A DNA stretch of 42,629 nt from Bacteroidota bacterium (GTDB lineage: Bacteria; Bacteroidota; Bacteroidia; Chitinophagales; Saprospiraceae), in contig JAKQHM010000013.1 of assembly GCA_029572935.1 (NCBI GenBank), positions 1-42,629 of the forward strand, read 5' to 3'. The notes beneath the pieces are model-generated. The model saw only the letters and a list, made by a program, of their open reading frames with translations, had not been told where the DNA came from and did not search any database. Positions within the stretch are counted from its first letter, which is position 1. The number at the start of each line of letters is the position of its first letter. The translations under genes and the position numbers were made by a program. Positions 25,084 to 34,007 of the stretch are shown here, piece by piece.

Positions 25084-27582
25084 CTAATGAGCGCCCAGGG
25101 CGGGAATTCTTTGTTTGTATGCTTCCAGGCCGCAACTCAGAAATTGATCATAGTCTTCAACGCCCTCTTTGTATCCACGGGGTTTGGCCAAAACCTTTTC
25201 GTCCGGAGTGATCATCACGTACAAAGGTTGTGAATTCTGATTGAAATTGACAATCTGGAAGTCAGCCCATTTGTTTCCAACATTCCGGATGGGACTTTGG
25301 GTTACGGCAGATACCAGCTGGGAGTCCAGAGGTGCCCGGTCGTCTACGTAGAGGGAAACCAATACAAATTCGTCGTTCAGTTTTTTTCTGATCTTATCCT
25401 TCACCCAGATATGTTCTTCCGTCTTGCGGCAGTTGACGCAACCATATCCCGTGAAGTCAATCAGCAAAGGCTTTCCCGTTTCTCTGGCATAGGCCAGTCC
25501 TTCTTTATAGTCTTTGAAGCAATTGATATTGTTGGCACACTTGCTGAAAGACGGATATCTGCTTTTGATGCTTTCGTCCAGTTGTGCTTCCGGAAGAAAA
25601 TAATTGTAGGTGGCAGGAGGAGCAAGTCCGCTCATCAGCTTGAGAGAATTGTAGGAATTGTATTCGGGAATGTAGCGGAAGCCGGTAGCCAGATAGATGG
25701 TCAGGGCAAGTGCTCCCAGGGCAAAGGTCCATCTGACAGCCGATAGTTTTTTAATAGGACTGTCGTGCGGAAAGCGAATGAAGCCAAAAAGATATAAGGT
25801 CATCAAAGCAAAAATGACCACCCACAAACCCATGAAGATCTCGTAACCCAATACGCCCCAATGTTTGGTCATGTCTGCTACAGAGAGAAATTTGAGCGCC
25901 AGGGCAAGTTCCAGAAATCCAAGCACCACCTTCACGCTTGACATCCATGATCCCGATTTGGGCAAACTATTCAACCAGGCAGGAAATGCTGCAAACAAAC
26001 CAAATGGCAGCGCAAGTGCAAGGGAAAATCCAAACATCACGATAGCAGGTCCTGTGGCAGAGGTGGCGGATTCCACAATGGCAGAACCAATGATGGGTCC
26101 TGTGCAGGAGAAGGAGACGATTGCGAGCGTGAATGCCATGAAAAAAGTACCCACCAGACCTCCTTTGTCTGCCATCGAATCCGTTTTGTTGGACCAGCTG
26201 GACGGTAGTGTGATTTCAAAATATCCAAAGAAGGAAAAAGCAAACACGACAAAAATCACAAAGAACAACACATTGGCCACCCAGTTGGTGGAAAGCTCAT
26301 TCAAGGCTGTGGCACCAAACAGGGCAGTGATCAGGAGTCCGATGGCCACATAAATTACGATGATGCTGAAACCATATAAGAGCCCGTTGCGCACGCCGGA
26401 TTTGCGGTCTTTGCTTCCTTTGGTAAAATAGGAAACCGTGAGGGGAATCATGGGAAAAACGCAGGGTGTGAGCAATGCCAGTAAACCGCCCAAAAATCCA
26501 AACAGAAAGGTCCAAAAATGATTGGATCCTTTTACGACCTCCTCGCCACAGTTTCCAAGGGGCGTTTGGAGGGTTTCTACGATAGAAGGAATGGTCTGAT
26601 CCAATCCGGTTCCGCCACCGGCAGGTAAATTCAGGCCGGTGCCCTGATCTCCTTCCATGGTGATGGATGCCTGGTCGGGTATAATTTCAAAAGCCAGACT
26701 TTTGGGAGGCAGACATTTCGTAGCGTCGCAGGTCTGATAGGTGAAAAATCCTGTGATTTTGGCTTTGGGATCCGTGACTTCTATGTCCTGACTGAAACTT
26801 ACTTTTTCTTTGTATTTGGTCAGTTCCATTTCGAAGATATCGTCAAAGCCTTTGATCTTGTGATCGCTGTTTTCCACGATCTCTCCGCTGGTCTTGTATC
26901 CTGCTGCAGGATCCCAGTCGATGGAACTGGGGATAGGGCCATCTTCAGGTATGTGGTTTGAATAAATGTACCAGCCTTTGTCTATGACGGCATCAAAAAC
27001 GACTTGAAATTTTTTGTCTGAAAGCTTGCTGATACGGGCTTTTACTTTGACAGGATCGTACATACCCTCCTGAGAAGGCGACACTGCTCCATCCGATGGC
27101 AATCCCCCTCCACTCAAAGAAACCGGGGATCCTGCTATGGAGAATTTGAAACTTTTGGGTGTGGGCGGGATGCATTTTTCCGAATCACAACACATGTAAT
27201 AGATCTCTGCCTCTATGGGCTTTGTAGCATCGCTGACCTTAACCTTTTGTACAAAATCAACTGTGTTGTAGTACTTAATGACGACCAGGTTGTCAAACAG
27301 GGGTTCGGGGCCTTCCTTTTTCTGACCCACTTCGCGTGATTCTCCGGCCAGACTGTAGTGAGCACCGGGTTTGAAAGTAAGCTCTGTAGGGGACGCTGCA
27401 TTGGGATCTGATTTTTGGCTGTATATGGCCCAACCTTTTTCCAGATCAGCCCTCAGGATGAGTTCGTACTCCTGGTTTCCCAGATCTTTTATTTCCGTAG
27501 TCCATTTGACCGGGTCCAGCAATTGACCTTGTAATAGGAAGGGAAGACACAGAGCCAGCAATGTTTTAAGAAAATGGAACAT
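25084..27582 (-). CDS. Thiol:disulfide interchange protein DsbD-like
   Basis: Carries electrons from cytoplasmic thioredoxin across the inner membrane to periplasmic thiols. I start at the ATG at 27582 (MFHFLKTLLALCLPFLL, a clean signal peptide); an ATG at 27594 and a GTG at 27603 are in frame. The order is two tandem DsbD-alpha-like immunoglobulin domains (about 25-165 and 175-310, each with a CD[ST]xKC[IL]PP motif), then a membrane domain with about eight helices (LLTPCVFPMIPLTVSYF carries one redox cysteine; SFSCTGPIIG another). A thioredoxin domain ends the protein, with CVNC at about residues 715-718. The doubled N-terminal domain is the notable point; E. coli DsbD has one. Confidence 0.9.
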   Translation of the reverse strand: MFHFLKTLLALCLPFLLQGQLLDPVKWTTEIKDLGNQEYELILRADLEKGWAIYSQKSDPNAASPTELTFKPGAHYSLAGESREVGQKKEGPEPLFDNLVVIKYYNTVDFVQKVKVSDATKPIEAEIYYMCCDSEKCIPPTPKSFKFSIAGSPVSLSGGGLPSDGAVSPSQEGMYDPVKVKARISKLSDKKFQVVFDAVIDKGWYIYSNHIPEDGPIPSSIDWDPAAGYKTSGEIVENSDHKIKGFDDIFEMELTKYKEKVSFSQDIEVTDPKAKITGFFTYQTCDATKCLPPKSLAFEIIPDQASITMEGDQGTGLNLPAGGGTGLDQTIPSIVETLQTPLGNCGEEVVKGSNHFWTFLFGFLGGLLALLTPCVFPMIPLTVSYFTKGSKDRKSGVRNGLLYGFSIIVIYVAIGLLITALFGATALNELSTNWVANVLFFVIFVVFAFSFFGYFEITLPSSWSNKTDSMADKGGLVGTFFMAFTLAIVSFSCTGPIIGSAIVESATSATGPAIVMFGFSLALALPFGLFAAFPAWLNSLPKSGSWMSSVKVVLGFLELALALKFLSVADMTKHWGVLGYEIFMGLWVVIFALMTLYLFGFIRFPHDSPIKKLSAVRWTFALGALALTIYLATGFRYIPEYNSYNSLKLMSGLAPPATYNYFLPEAQLDESIKSRYPSFSKCANNINCFKDYKEGLAYARETGKPLLIDFTGYGCVNCRKTEEHIWVKDKIRKKLNDEFVLVSLYVDDRAPLDSQLVSAVTQSPIRNVGNKWADFQIVNFNQNSQPLYVMITPDEKVLAKPRGYKEGVEDYDQFLSCGLEAYKQRIPALGAH

Positions 27583-27674
27583 GATCTTTGTCATTTGATT
27601 CACAAATTAAGCGAGGATCGGGCAAATGGTTTTCACCCGCCCTTTCTTTTAACTAGTTTTTAACCCTTTGCCAA

Positions 27675-28394
27675 TCAGGCAATTAATGCATAATTCTCTT
27701 TCATCCAACTAAAAATGCTTTCCAGTAGGTATCTGCCGTCGGTATTGCCCAGGGCGGATTCGGAGGCTCTTTCGGGATGAGGCATCATGCCGCAGACATT
27801 CCTTTTTTCATTGCAGACTCCGGCTATGTTCAGACAGGAGCCGTTCACATTGGATGCATCGGATACCGTGCCATCCGCACTGCTGTATTGAAAAAGGATC
27901 TGCTCTTCTGCCTGTAGCCTGCGGAGCGTCTCGTCATCGGCATAATATCTGCCCTCTGCATGCGCGATCGGTATGCGATAGGCCTTATTCAAATCCAGGT
28001 CGTAAGTCAAAGGGCTGTTGCTGGTGTAGGGTTTGAGGTAGACATCCTGACACATGAAAAGCTGGTTCTTGTTAAGCAACAGCTGTCCGGGCAGGAGGCC
28101 GGATTCACAGAGAATCTGGAAACCGTTGCAGATCCCCAGCACCATTCCTCCTTCTTTTGCAAACCGGATTACTTCATTCATAATGGGTGAAAATCGCGCA
28201 ATGGCCCCACACCTCAGGTAGTCGCCATAGGAAAAACCACCGGGCAATACGATGCAATCACCCGGATTGATGCCTTCCAGGCGGGTTTCCTTGTGCCAGA
28301 TTTTTTTGACCCTGTGCCCAAAAACATCCCCGAGCACATAGAGCATGTCGTCATCGCAATTAGAACCCGGAAAAGTGATTACACCAAAATTCAT
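27675..28394 (-). CDS. purQ: Phosphoribosylformylglycinamidine synthase, glutaminase subunit
   Basis: Supplies ammonia from glutamine to PurL in the fourth step of purine synthesis. The 239-residue class I glutamine amidotransferase has the nucleophile C89 in GICNGFQ, and the His-Glu pair H206/E208 in MMPHPERA. The N-terminal FPGSNCDDD and PGGFSYGDYLRCGA blocks are typical of PurQ. A separate PurQ means that PurL here is the small, multi-subunit form, not the fused large enzyme; no purL or purS is in the window. It lies 3 bp downstream of a membrane protein gene. Confidence 0.95.
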   Translation of the reverse strand: MNFGVITFPGSNCDDDMLYVLGDVFGHRVKKIWHKETRLEGINPGDCIVLPGGFSYGDYLRCGAIARFSPIMNEVIRFAKEGGMVLGICNGFQILCESGLLPGQLLLNKNQLFMCQDVYLKPYTSNSPLTYDLDLNKAYRIPIAHAEGRYYADDETLRRLQAEEQILFQYSSADGTVSDASNVNGSCLNIAGVCNEKRNVCGMMPHPERASESALGNTDGRYLLESIFSWMKENYALIA

Positions 28395-28397
28395 GAT

Positions 28398-29450
28398 TTA
28401 CCAGTTTTGAATCTGCAAAAATAGGGCGGCCAGAGCAAATATCAGGTGGAGGGTCTCAGAAACAAGCGGATTTTTTATCCGGGTCAGCATCAGGGCCAGG
28501 AGTACGCTGGAGGGAGTGATCCACAGAACCAGATGGGAAAAGTTCTCCAGTCGCATGAAAAAGATGCTCAGAAGACAGTTGAAGCCCATCCAAAACATCA
28601 GGTCGTAATACTTCTGCACGATCACGCTCTTCTTGATCCTGAATGAGTTGTATTGTAATAATGCCAGGCTGAACAGTATGAAAAGCAGGACGCCGGATAT
28701 CCAACCTTTGTAGTTGGAGCTGAAATTTAGAATGTAAGGACTGAAGTATCCTTTCAGCTGGACCTGATAGAATTCCGATTCCTGGCCGGTGAAATAAACC
28801 CAAACCCAGCACAGAAACCAGACATTGAAAAAACCTGCCAGGATCTGCAGAAACTCCCGGAAAATAAAGCCTCTCAGCAGGATAAGGGCCATAACACCCG
28901 AAAACAGGAACCAGAGGGAAGGCAGGTACAAAACGGACGCCAGACCGGTAAAAAGCCCAAAATTGTACAAGTTCAGACCTACCTGTTTTTTGATGTAAAT
29001 GTTCATCACCTGGGTCAGTCCGGGGATCAGAAGCAGGTTGGCCAGCATGGCAGGACTTGCCCCTGCCGTCATGGGATGCATGGAGCTCAAGACGATAAAA
29101 ACAAGACCGGGAAAAAGTTGTCCGTCGGGATTCAGCTTAAATTTGTTGACCAGCATACTGATCAATATGGCCTGAACACTCACCAACAGCATGGACCAGG
29201 TAAAATGGTAGTCTCCCTGCATGCCCAGCCAAAAGGCAATTTTGTTGTATATCCAGTCTTTTTCGTTTACGGGAACTTTGGAATACCGGAACCAGAGACC
29301 TAAATGCAGGATAAAGGCATAGGGAATCAGCAGTACTACGTTGAAAATGAGGTATTTTCGGAAAAGTTGGAGCACAACTCCGGATTTGGTCGCAAGGTAC
29401 GATTTTCCATCGAAATGGTTCTTTTGGCCCATTCCCTCAAATTCAACCAT
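28398..29450 (-). CDS. Multipass membrane protein, DUF6427-like
   Basis: A 350-residue protein with about nine or ten hydrophobic helices from residue 30 to the end (FRKYLIFNVVLLIPYAFILH, then LILLRGFIFREFLQILAGFF, and LIFALAALFLQ at the C-terminus). Charged loops are short and there is no catalytic motif I recognise. The layout resembles Bacteroidota DUF6427 proteins, which are of unknown function. Translation may couple to purQ, whose ATG starts 3 bp after this stop. The start codon at 29450 is only 25 bp from the divergent start of the prenyl synthetase gene. A later ATG at 29432 is also possible. Confidence 0.7.
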   Translation of the reverse strand: MVEFEGMGQKNHFDGKSYLATKSGVVLQLFRKYLIFNVVLLIPYAFILHLGLWFRYSKVPVNEKDWIYNKIAFWLGMQGDYHFTWSMLLVSVQAILISMLVNKFKLNPDGQLFPGLVFIVLSSMHPMTAGASPAMLANLLLIPGLTQVMNIYIKKQVGLNLYNFGLFTGLASVLYLPSLWFLFSGVMALILLRGFIFREFLQILAGFFNVWFLCWVWVYFTGQESEFYQVQLKGYFSPYILNFSSNYKGWISGVLLFILFSLALLQYNSFRIKKSVIVQKYYDLMFWMGFNCLLSIFFMRLENFSHLVLWITPSSVLLALMLTRIKNPLVSETLHLIFALAALFLQIQNW

Positions 29451-29460
29451 GGCTTTAAGC

Positions 29461-29468
29461 TATCTTTG
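29461..29468 (+). promoter_or_regulatory. -7 box of the prenyl synthetase gene
   Basis: TATCTTTG is a full match to TAnnTTTG, only 7 bp before the ATG at 29476. Transcription would begin within a few bases of the start codon, so the mRNA is probably nearly leaderless. Confidence 0.6.
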
Positions 29469-29475
29469 CCCCCGG

Positions 29476-30453
29476 ATGATGTTTAACACGCTCGACGAGA
29501 TCAAGGGCCCTGTCAGTCAGGAACTGAAACGTTTTGACAAACATTTCCGAGAGGCAATAGCCAGTCGGGTATCTCTGCTCGACAAGATCAGCTACTACAT
29601 CGTAAAGACCAAGGGCAAACAGTTCAGACCCATCATCACCTTGCTCTCAGCCAAAATGCTGGGCGATGTCAATGATAATACCCTGACTGCCGCTACCATG
29701 GTGGAATTGCTGCACACAGCCACCCTGGTGCACGACGATGTCGTGGATGACTCAGATCAAAGACGAGGTTTCTTTTCGATCAATGCGCTTTGGAAGAACA
29801 AAATAGCAGTCCTGGTGGGAGACTATCTGTTGTCCAGAGGCTTATTGGTAGCCCTGGACCGGGACCGGTTTGACATGCTCAAGGTGCTGTCCAAAGCCGT
29901 GACGGATATGAGCGAGGCAGAGCTGCTGCAGTTGGAAAAAGCCCGCAGGCTTGACATAGACGAAGAGGTTTATTTTGAGATCATCCGTAAAAAGACAGCC
30001 TCCCTGATCGCCGCTGCCGTCAGCTGTGGTGCCCTGAGCATCACCTCCGATCCCGATGTATTGGAGCGGATGCATCGTTTTGGAATGGAGTTGGGTACTG
30101 CCTTTCAGATCAAGGACGATCTGATGGACCTGTCCGGCCATTCGATCGGAAAACCCCTGATCAACGATATCAAGGAGAAGAAAATGACCCTGCCGCTGAT
30201 CCTTTCCTTAAAAAATGCCGGCCCCTCTGAATCCAAGAGGGTGGTACAGAGGATCAGATCGGATTCGTTGGACAAGAACGTGATCGCAGATACAGTCAAA
30301 TTCATCTTCCAGCACCAGGGAGTGGATCAGGCCATCGAGCGGATGAACTGGCACCGCGATCAGGCTCTTTCCCTCCTGAGTACTTTTCCCAGCAACGAAG
30401 CAAGGCATGCCCTGGAGAGCCTTTGCCGTTTTGTCACAGAAAGAGAAAAGTAA
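29476..30453 (+). CDS. Long-chain trans-polyprenyl diphosphate synthase
   Basis: Extends allylic prenyl diphosphates with isopentenyl diphosphate, probably for the menaquinone side chain. The 325-residue all-helical enzyme has the first aspartate-rich motif HDDVVDDS, the second FQIKDDLMDLSG, and KGKQFRP near the N-terminus. The frame is open upstream to 29341, but the promoter box at 29461-29468 and the family alignment favour the ATG at 29476 (MMFNTLDEIKGPVS). Chain length cannot be set from sequence by eye. It fits the mevalonate-pathway genes in the window. Confidence 0.9.
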   Translation: MMFNTLDEIKGPVSQELKRFDKHFREAIASRVSLLDKISYYIVKTKGKQFRPIITLLSAKMLGDVNDNTLTAATMVELLHTATLVHDDVVDDSDQRRGFFSINALWKNKIAVLVGDYLLSRGLLVALDRDRFDMLKVLSKAVTDMSEAELLQLEKARRLDIDEEVYFEIIRKKTASLIAAAVSCGALSITSDPDVLERMHRFGMELGTAFQIKDDLMDLSGHSIGKPLINDIKEKKMTLPLILSLKNAGPSESKRVVQRIRSDSLDKNVIADTVKFIFQHQGVDQAIERMNWHRDQALSLLSTFPSNEARHALESLCRFVTEREK

Positions 30454-30644
30454 TTTATTGCATTCCTGATTCTAATAGTTTTTCAGTTTTATTGTTGCTC
30501 CGGCCCGGTCTGATACAGGATCTTTAGTCAGGCTTTCGAAGTTTTCTTTTCATATTTTCGAATCAACATGCAACTCATGGCAAGGCCGTTTTGAAATAAC
30601 TTAGTTTATATATAACTAATTTCAATATGAATGTAAATAATATC

Positions 30645-30652
30645 TATCTTCG
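30645..30652 (+). promoter_or_regulatory. Probable -7 box of the GYDIA kinase gene
   Basis: TATCTTCG is one base from TAnnTTTG. It puts the transcript start near 30657, about 20 bp upstream of the conserved coding start, whose expected first codon is ATC (30677). Confidence 0.45.
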
Positions 30653-30676
30653 CCGCAATTTTATAATCCCCGGCCT

Positions 30677-31591
30677 ATCAAAGCAGAGTTCTATTCCCGT
30701 GGCAAGGTCTTGCTGAGTGCAGAGTACCTCGTGGTGCATGGAGCCACCTGCCTGGCTTTGCCCTCCCGCATGGGGCAGAAGATGAAAGTAGCGGAACTCA
30801 CGGGATCGGAGATCATCTGGACCTGCTACGACGATCAGGGGAAAAAGTGGTTTGAAGCAGAAATCGATTTGATGGGTTTTGATGTGATCAGATCCACGGA
30901 TGATAAAATGTCCAAGTATCTGCGCAAGGTCTTCAAGGCCTGTTGCAACAACAATTCTGAGTTTCTGTCCCACTGGAAAAAATACAAAGTAGATCATTAC
31001 CTGGAATTCCCGAGAGACTGGGGCCTGGGTTCCTCATCGACCCTGATCCGGAATATGGCCCTCTGGGCTGATGTGAATCCCTACCACCTTTATTTCGATG
31101 TCGAGCAGGGATCGGGCTATGACGTAGCCTGTGCCGGATCGGAAGGGCCTATTCTGTATACCCTGGGAGATGGCGTGATCGATCTGGAAGAGGTGGAATT
31201 TGCACCAGGATTTTCTGACAAACTTTATTTTCTCGTGCTTGGCCAAAAAGCCGATTCCGCCGAAGCTGTCAAATCCATCAAAAATAAAACTCCCGATAAA
31301 AACCTCATCCGCAAGGCATCCGATCTCACCGCAAAGCTGCTGCAAATCAACAGTCAGACCGGATTTGATGCCTGGGTGGAGGAACATGAAAACCTGATCT
31401 CTTCTTATACCGGGCTCAAAAAAATCAAGGAATCCCTTTTTCCTGATTTCTTGGGCAGCATCAAAAGCCTGGGTGCCTGGGGGGGAGACCTCGCCCTCGT
31501 GTCGTCTTCAAAATCGCCGGAAGAAACCGCAGCATATTTTCAGTCCAAAGGGTTTCCCCAGCTGGTTGCATACAACAAGCTGATACTTTAG
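30677..31591 (+). CDS. GYDIA-family GHMP kinase without a normal start codon
   Basis: A GHMP-superfamily kinase of about 304 residues, of the Bacteroidota GYDIA type that usually accompanies mevalonate genes. The ATP loop is DWGLGSSSTLIRN, and the naming motif is SGYDVACAGSEGP. Family members begin close to FYSxGKxLLxxEYxVxxGA, and this sequence is fully present in frame from 30683 (AEFYSRGKVLLSAEYLVVHGA). No ATG, GTG or TTG lies between the upstream stop (30638) and this block. The only initiator-like codon is ATC at 30677, in place of an expected ATG. The first standard candidate is the TTG at 30710, which would cut off conserved residues. A rare start codon, a base change or a sequencing error are all possible. 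Confidence 0.8.
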   Translation: MKAEFYSRGKVLLSAEYLVVHGATCLALPSRMGQKMKVAELTGSEIIWTCYDDQGKKWFEAEIDLMGFDVIRSTDDKMSKYLRKVFKACCNNNSEFLSHWKKYKVDHYLEFPRDWGLGSSSTLIRNMALWADVNPYHLYFDVEQGSGYDVACAGSEGPILYTLGDGVIDLEEVEFAPGFSDKLYFLVLGQKADSAEAVKSIKNKTPDKNLIRKASDLTAKLLQINSQTGFDAWVEEHENLISSYTGLKKIKESLFPDFLGSIKSLGAWGGDLALVSSSKSPEETAAYFQSKGFPQLVAYNKLIL

Positions 31592-31599
31592 TACCTTCG
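31592..31599 (+). promoter_or_regulatory. Possible -7 box of the oxidoreductase gene
   Basis: TACCTTCG is one base off consensus, 44 bp upstream of the ATG at 31644. Confidence 0.3.
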
Positions 31600-31643
31600 T
31601 ACCAATAATTTCCCTCTCCCCTCCGTTCATCAAAAGACAAATT

Positions 31644-32381
31644 ATGAACTGGTACGAAGCTGAATTGATCGGCCAGAAGGCCGAATCCCCTACTGTGCGA
31701 CGTTTTTGGTTCAAACTGAAAACAGAAGAACCCTTGCCCTATCGGGCGGGGCAGTTCCTGACTTTCGATCTGCCCACCGGCGAAAAGCGCAAGGATCGCT
31801 GGAGAAGCTATTCCATCGCAAACGACTTTGATGGAAGCAATCTGATCGAGCTTTGTATTTCTTACCTCAAGGGAGGCCTGGCCAGCGAATATTTTTTTGA
31901 AACCATCAACAAAGGCGATCTGGTCAAATGCAAAGGTCCGGAAGGTGCGTTTACCCTGCCGGATGCACGGGATCAGGCCCTGGTACTGATCTGTACCGGG
32001 ACCGGCATCGTCCCTTTCCGCGCCATGATGCAGGATCTGGAGAAAAACGGGAACCTACCCCCCTCCGTACACCTGATCTTTGGGGCCCGAAAAACCAAAG
32101 ATATACTCTACCATGAAGAAATCATGGACTGGGCATCTTATGTACCCGGATTCAAAGCCAGCATATGCCTGTCCAGGGAAACCAAAATTCCCGGCAATTT
32201 GAAGAACCTGGAATACCTGTCCGGTTATGTGCATCAGGCCTACCTTCATTCCCCTGCTCCGGCAGGCAATCCCCTCTATATGATTTGCGGCTGGACCCAG
32301 GTCATCGATGAAGTAGTGGCCAACCTGGTCACTAAAATGGGCGTTGGACGTTCTCAAATCCGGTTTGAGCTTTTCGGATAA
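31644..32381 (+). CDS. FNR-type FAD/NAD(P)-binding oxidoreductase
   Basis: A 245-residue flavoprotein of the ferredoxin-NADP reductase superfamily. The FAD domain has YRAGQFLTFDLP and RWRSYSIAND (the RxYS flavin motif), then KGGLASEYFFE. The NAD(P) domain has ICTGTGIVPFRAMMQDL, LIFGARKTKDILYHEE, and YMICGWTQVIDEV in place of the common CGP end. There is no iron-sulfur domain, so it must pass electrons to a separate partner such as a ferredoxin or an oxygenase component. No partner is encoded next to it. Confidence 0.88.
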   Translation: MNWYEAELIGQKAESPTVRRFWFKLKTEEPLPYRAGQFLTFDLPTGEKRKDRWRSYSIANDFDGSNLIELCISYLKGGLASEYFFETINKGDLVKCKGPEGAFTLPDARDQALVLICTGTGIVPFRAMMQDLEKNGNLPPSVHLIFGARKTKDILYHEEIMDWASYVPGFKASICLSRETKIPGNLKNLEYLSGYVHQAYLHSPAPAGNPLYMICGWTQVIDEVVANLVTKMGVGRSQIRFELFG

Positions 32382-32412
32382 CCGGGGCCGCCACAGCACC
32401 CGCTATTCTTTT

Positions 32413-32420
32413 TACCTTTG
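32413..32420 (+). promoter_or_regulatory. -7 box before the GT-C-like gene
   Basis: TACCTTTG is a full match to TAnnTTTG. It contains the TTG codon at 32418 that would otherwise be the first start of the following frame, which argues for the ATG at 32475. Confidence 0.5.
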
Positions 32421-32474
32421 GACCAAAATCCCGCCTTGGCTGCTGCTTCAGAATCTTCCGGTTTCGACGCCTGG

Positions 32475-34004
32475 ATGCAATCCCACAGATTGGCCCTCCT
32501 GCTCCTGATCATCAGTTCAATGGCGATGGTAGCATATGCCATGTTCAACGACGGTTTTTACCAGGGCGAAGAGGGTGCCCACTACATCAATATGAAGGAA
32601 TTTTGGGAACAGCCTTCCAAAGTTCTCGGCAACTGGGCCAAGACGGGTTGGAAAATTCTCTTTGTAGTGCCCGGACTATTGGGTAAAAAGGCCGTTCTGG
32701 CCCTGTCCGTGCTCATCAGCATGGCCACCGCATGGGTCAGTTTTTTGTACCTGAGACATCAGGGCTCCCGGTTTCCATTGTTAGGGATCGTCCTCCTGAT
32801 GACCCAGACCTTCTGGTTTGGTCTGTCTTTTCGTCCGATCTGCGAGCCGACCGCTGCTTTTTTTCTCATTCTGGCCTGTTACCTATACAGAAAGAATCAA
32901 CTTCTATGGTCCGCTCTGGCCTTATCCTATGCGCTCACCATCCGGCAGGAAATGTACATCCCGGGATTTTTCTTCGGCCTCTACCTGCTCTACAACAGGC
33001 AGTTCCTTGCTGCCTTTGCCCTGGCCACTTTTCCCCTGTTGTACAATCTCTTTGGCTGGTGGAGTACCGGAGATCCTTTGTATTTGTTTTCCAATGCCTT
33101 TAAAGCGGCAGACTTTGCCAATAAATACATGCGTCCCGGATTTGATCATTATCTGCTCATGTCCCCGCTGGTATTCGGGTTCATAGGTATACTGGCCCTC
33201 TCTGCCTTTCTGGGATTTGTCTTATTCCGAAAACTGAAACCGGATGCCATCATCCTGACCCCTATGCTGATCTACTGGCTCATGGAATGCCTCTACAGCA
33301 TGAAGGCCTATCCGATCGGAGCCTCCACGGCAGGCAACCTGCGCTATCTGCTCGTCATCAGTCCGCTGGTGGCCGTCGCGGGAGCCAGGGCCCTGGATCA
33401 TCTTTTTGATGCACCGGACCGCAAGTGGGTCTGGATCATCTGGGTACCGGTACTGGCCCTCATGGCGCGGTTTTGCACTTATGAGCATAATTTTCTGGAA
33501 TACGCCAGTTTCCGGCCACATCGTTACTATCTGATCGTGCCAGCTTTGCTGTTCGCGATATCATTTCTGTTTCGCTTCCGCTCAAAAATGTCATACTTCT
33601 TATCCCTCAGTGCTTGCTGCATTTTTTCGCTGATCATATCACACCAGCCGCTTCGTCTGGCAAACCGGGATGAGAACAGTACCTGCAAGGAAATAGCAGA
33701 CTGGTGCATGAAGTATAAATATCACGAGACCCGCAGCATCTACCAGAGCATGCCCATGTTTGCCTATTTTTACGACCGGACACCGGCACAATTTCCAAAA
33801 GGCTTGCAGCTGATCACGAAGGAATCCGTCGAGCGGTCTCCTGTAGGCAGCATCATCATCTGGGATTCGCATTATGCCGCCAACTACGGGCCGGTGGATT
33901 ACAACTATTTTGAGGAGCGGCCGGAAAAGTTCCTGCCCAAACTGCAAACCTACAGCCCTGATTCTACAGTGGCCTTTATCATTTATGAAAGAATCAACCG
34001 ATAG
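32475..34004 (+). CDS. GT-C-like multipass membrane protein, probable glycosyltransferase
   Basis: A 509-residue integral membrane protein with about ten helices and a soluble C-terminal part (residues about 400-509). The first loop holds GFYQGEEGAHYINMKEF; an acidic pair at this site is a hallmark of GT-C transferases that use polyprenyl-phosphate sugars. RPICEPTAAFFLILACYLY and ALTIRQEMYIPGF also fit the PMT/ArnT-like pattern. I start at the ATG at 32475 because the TTG at 32418 is inside a -7 box. It is first in a three-gene operon with the epimerase and the TauE/SafE genes. Acceptor and sugar are unknown. Confidence 0.65.
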   Translation: MQSHRLALLLLIISSMAMVAYAMFNDGFYQGEEGAHYINMKEFWEQPSKVLGNWAKTGWKILFVVPGLLGKKAVLALSVLISMATAWVSFLYLRHQGSRFPLLGIVLLMTQTFWFGLSFRPICEPTAAFFLILACYLYRKNQLLWSALALSYALTIRQEMYIPGFFFGLYLLYNRQFLAAFALATFPLLYNLFGWWSTGDPLYLFSNAFKAADFANKYMRPGFDHYLLMSPLVFGFIGILALSAFLGFVLFRKLKPDAIILTPMLIYWLMECLYSMKAYPIGASTAGNLRYLLVISPLVAVAGARALDHLFDAPDRKWVWIIWVPVLALMARFCTYEHNFLEYASFRPHRYYLIVPALLFAISFLFRFRSKMSYFLSLSACCIFSLIISHQPLRLANRDENSTCKEIADWCMKYKYHETRSIYQSMPMFAYFYDRTPAQFPKGLQLITKESVERSPVGSIIIWDSHYAANYGPVDYNYFEERPEKFLPKLQTYSPDSTVAFIIYERINR

Positions 34005-34007
34005 AAA

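Noticed and set aside
30627-30716. 29-codon leader peptide before the GYDIA kinase
   Set aside because: Its frame covers the same bases as the conserved kinase N-terminus, which is the better explanation; kept only as a possible coupling frame.
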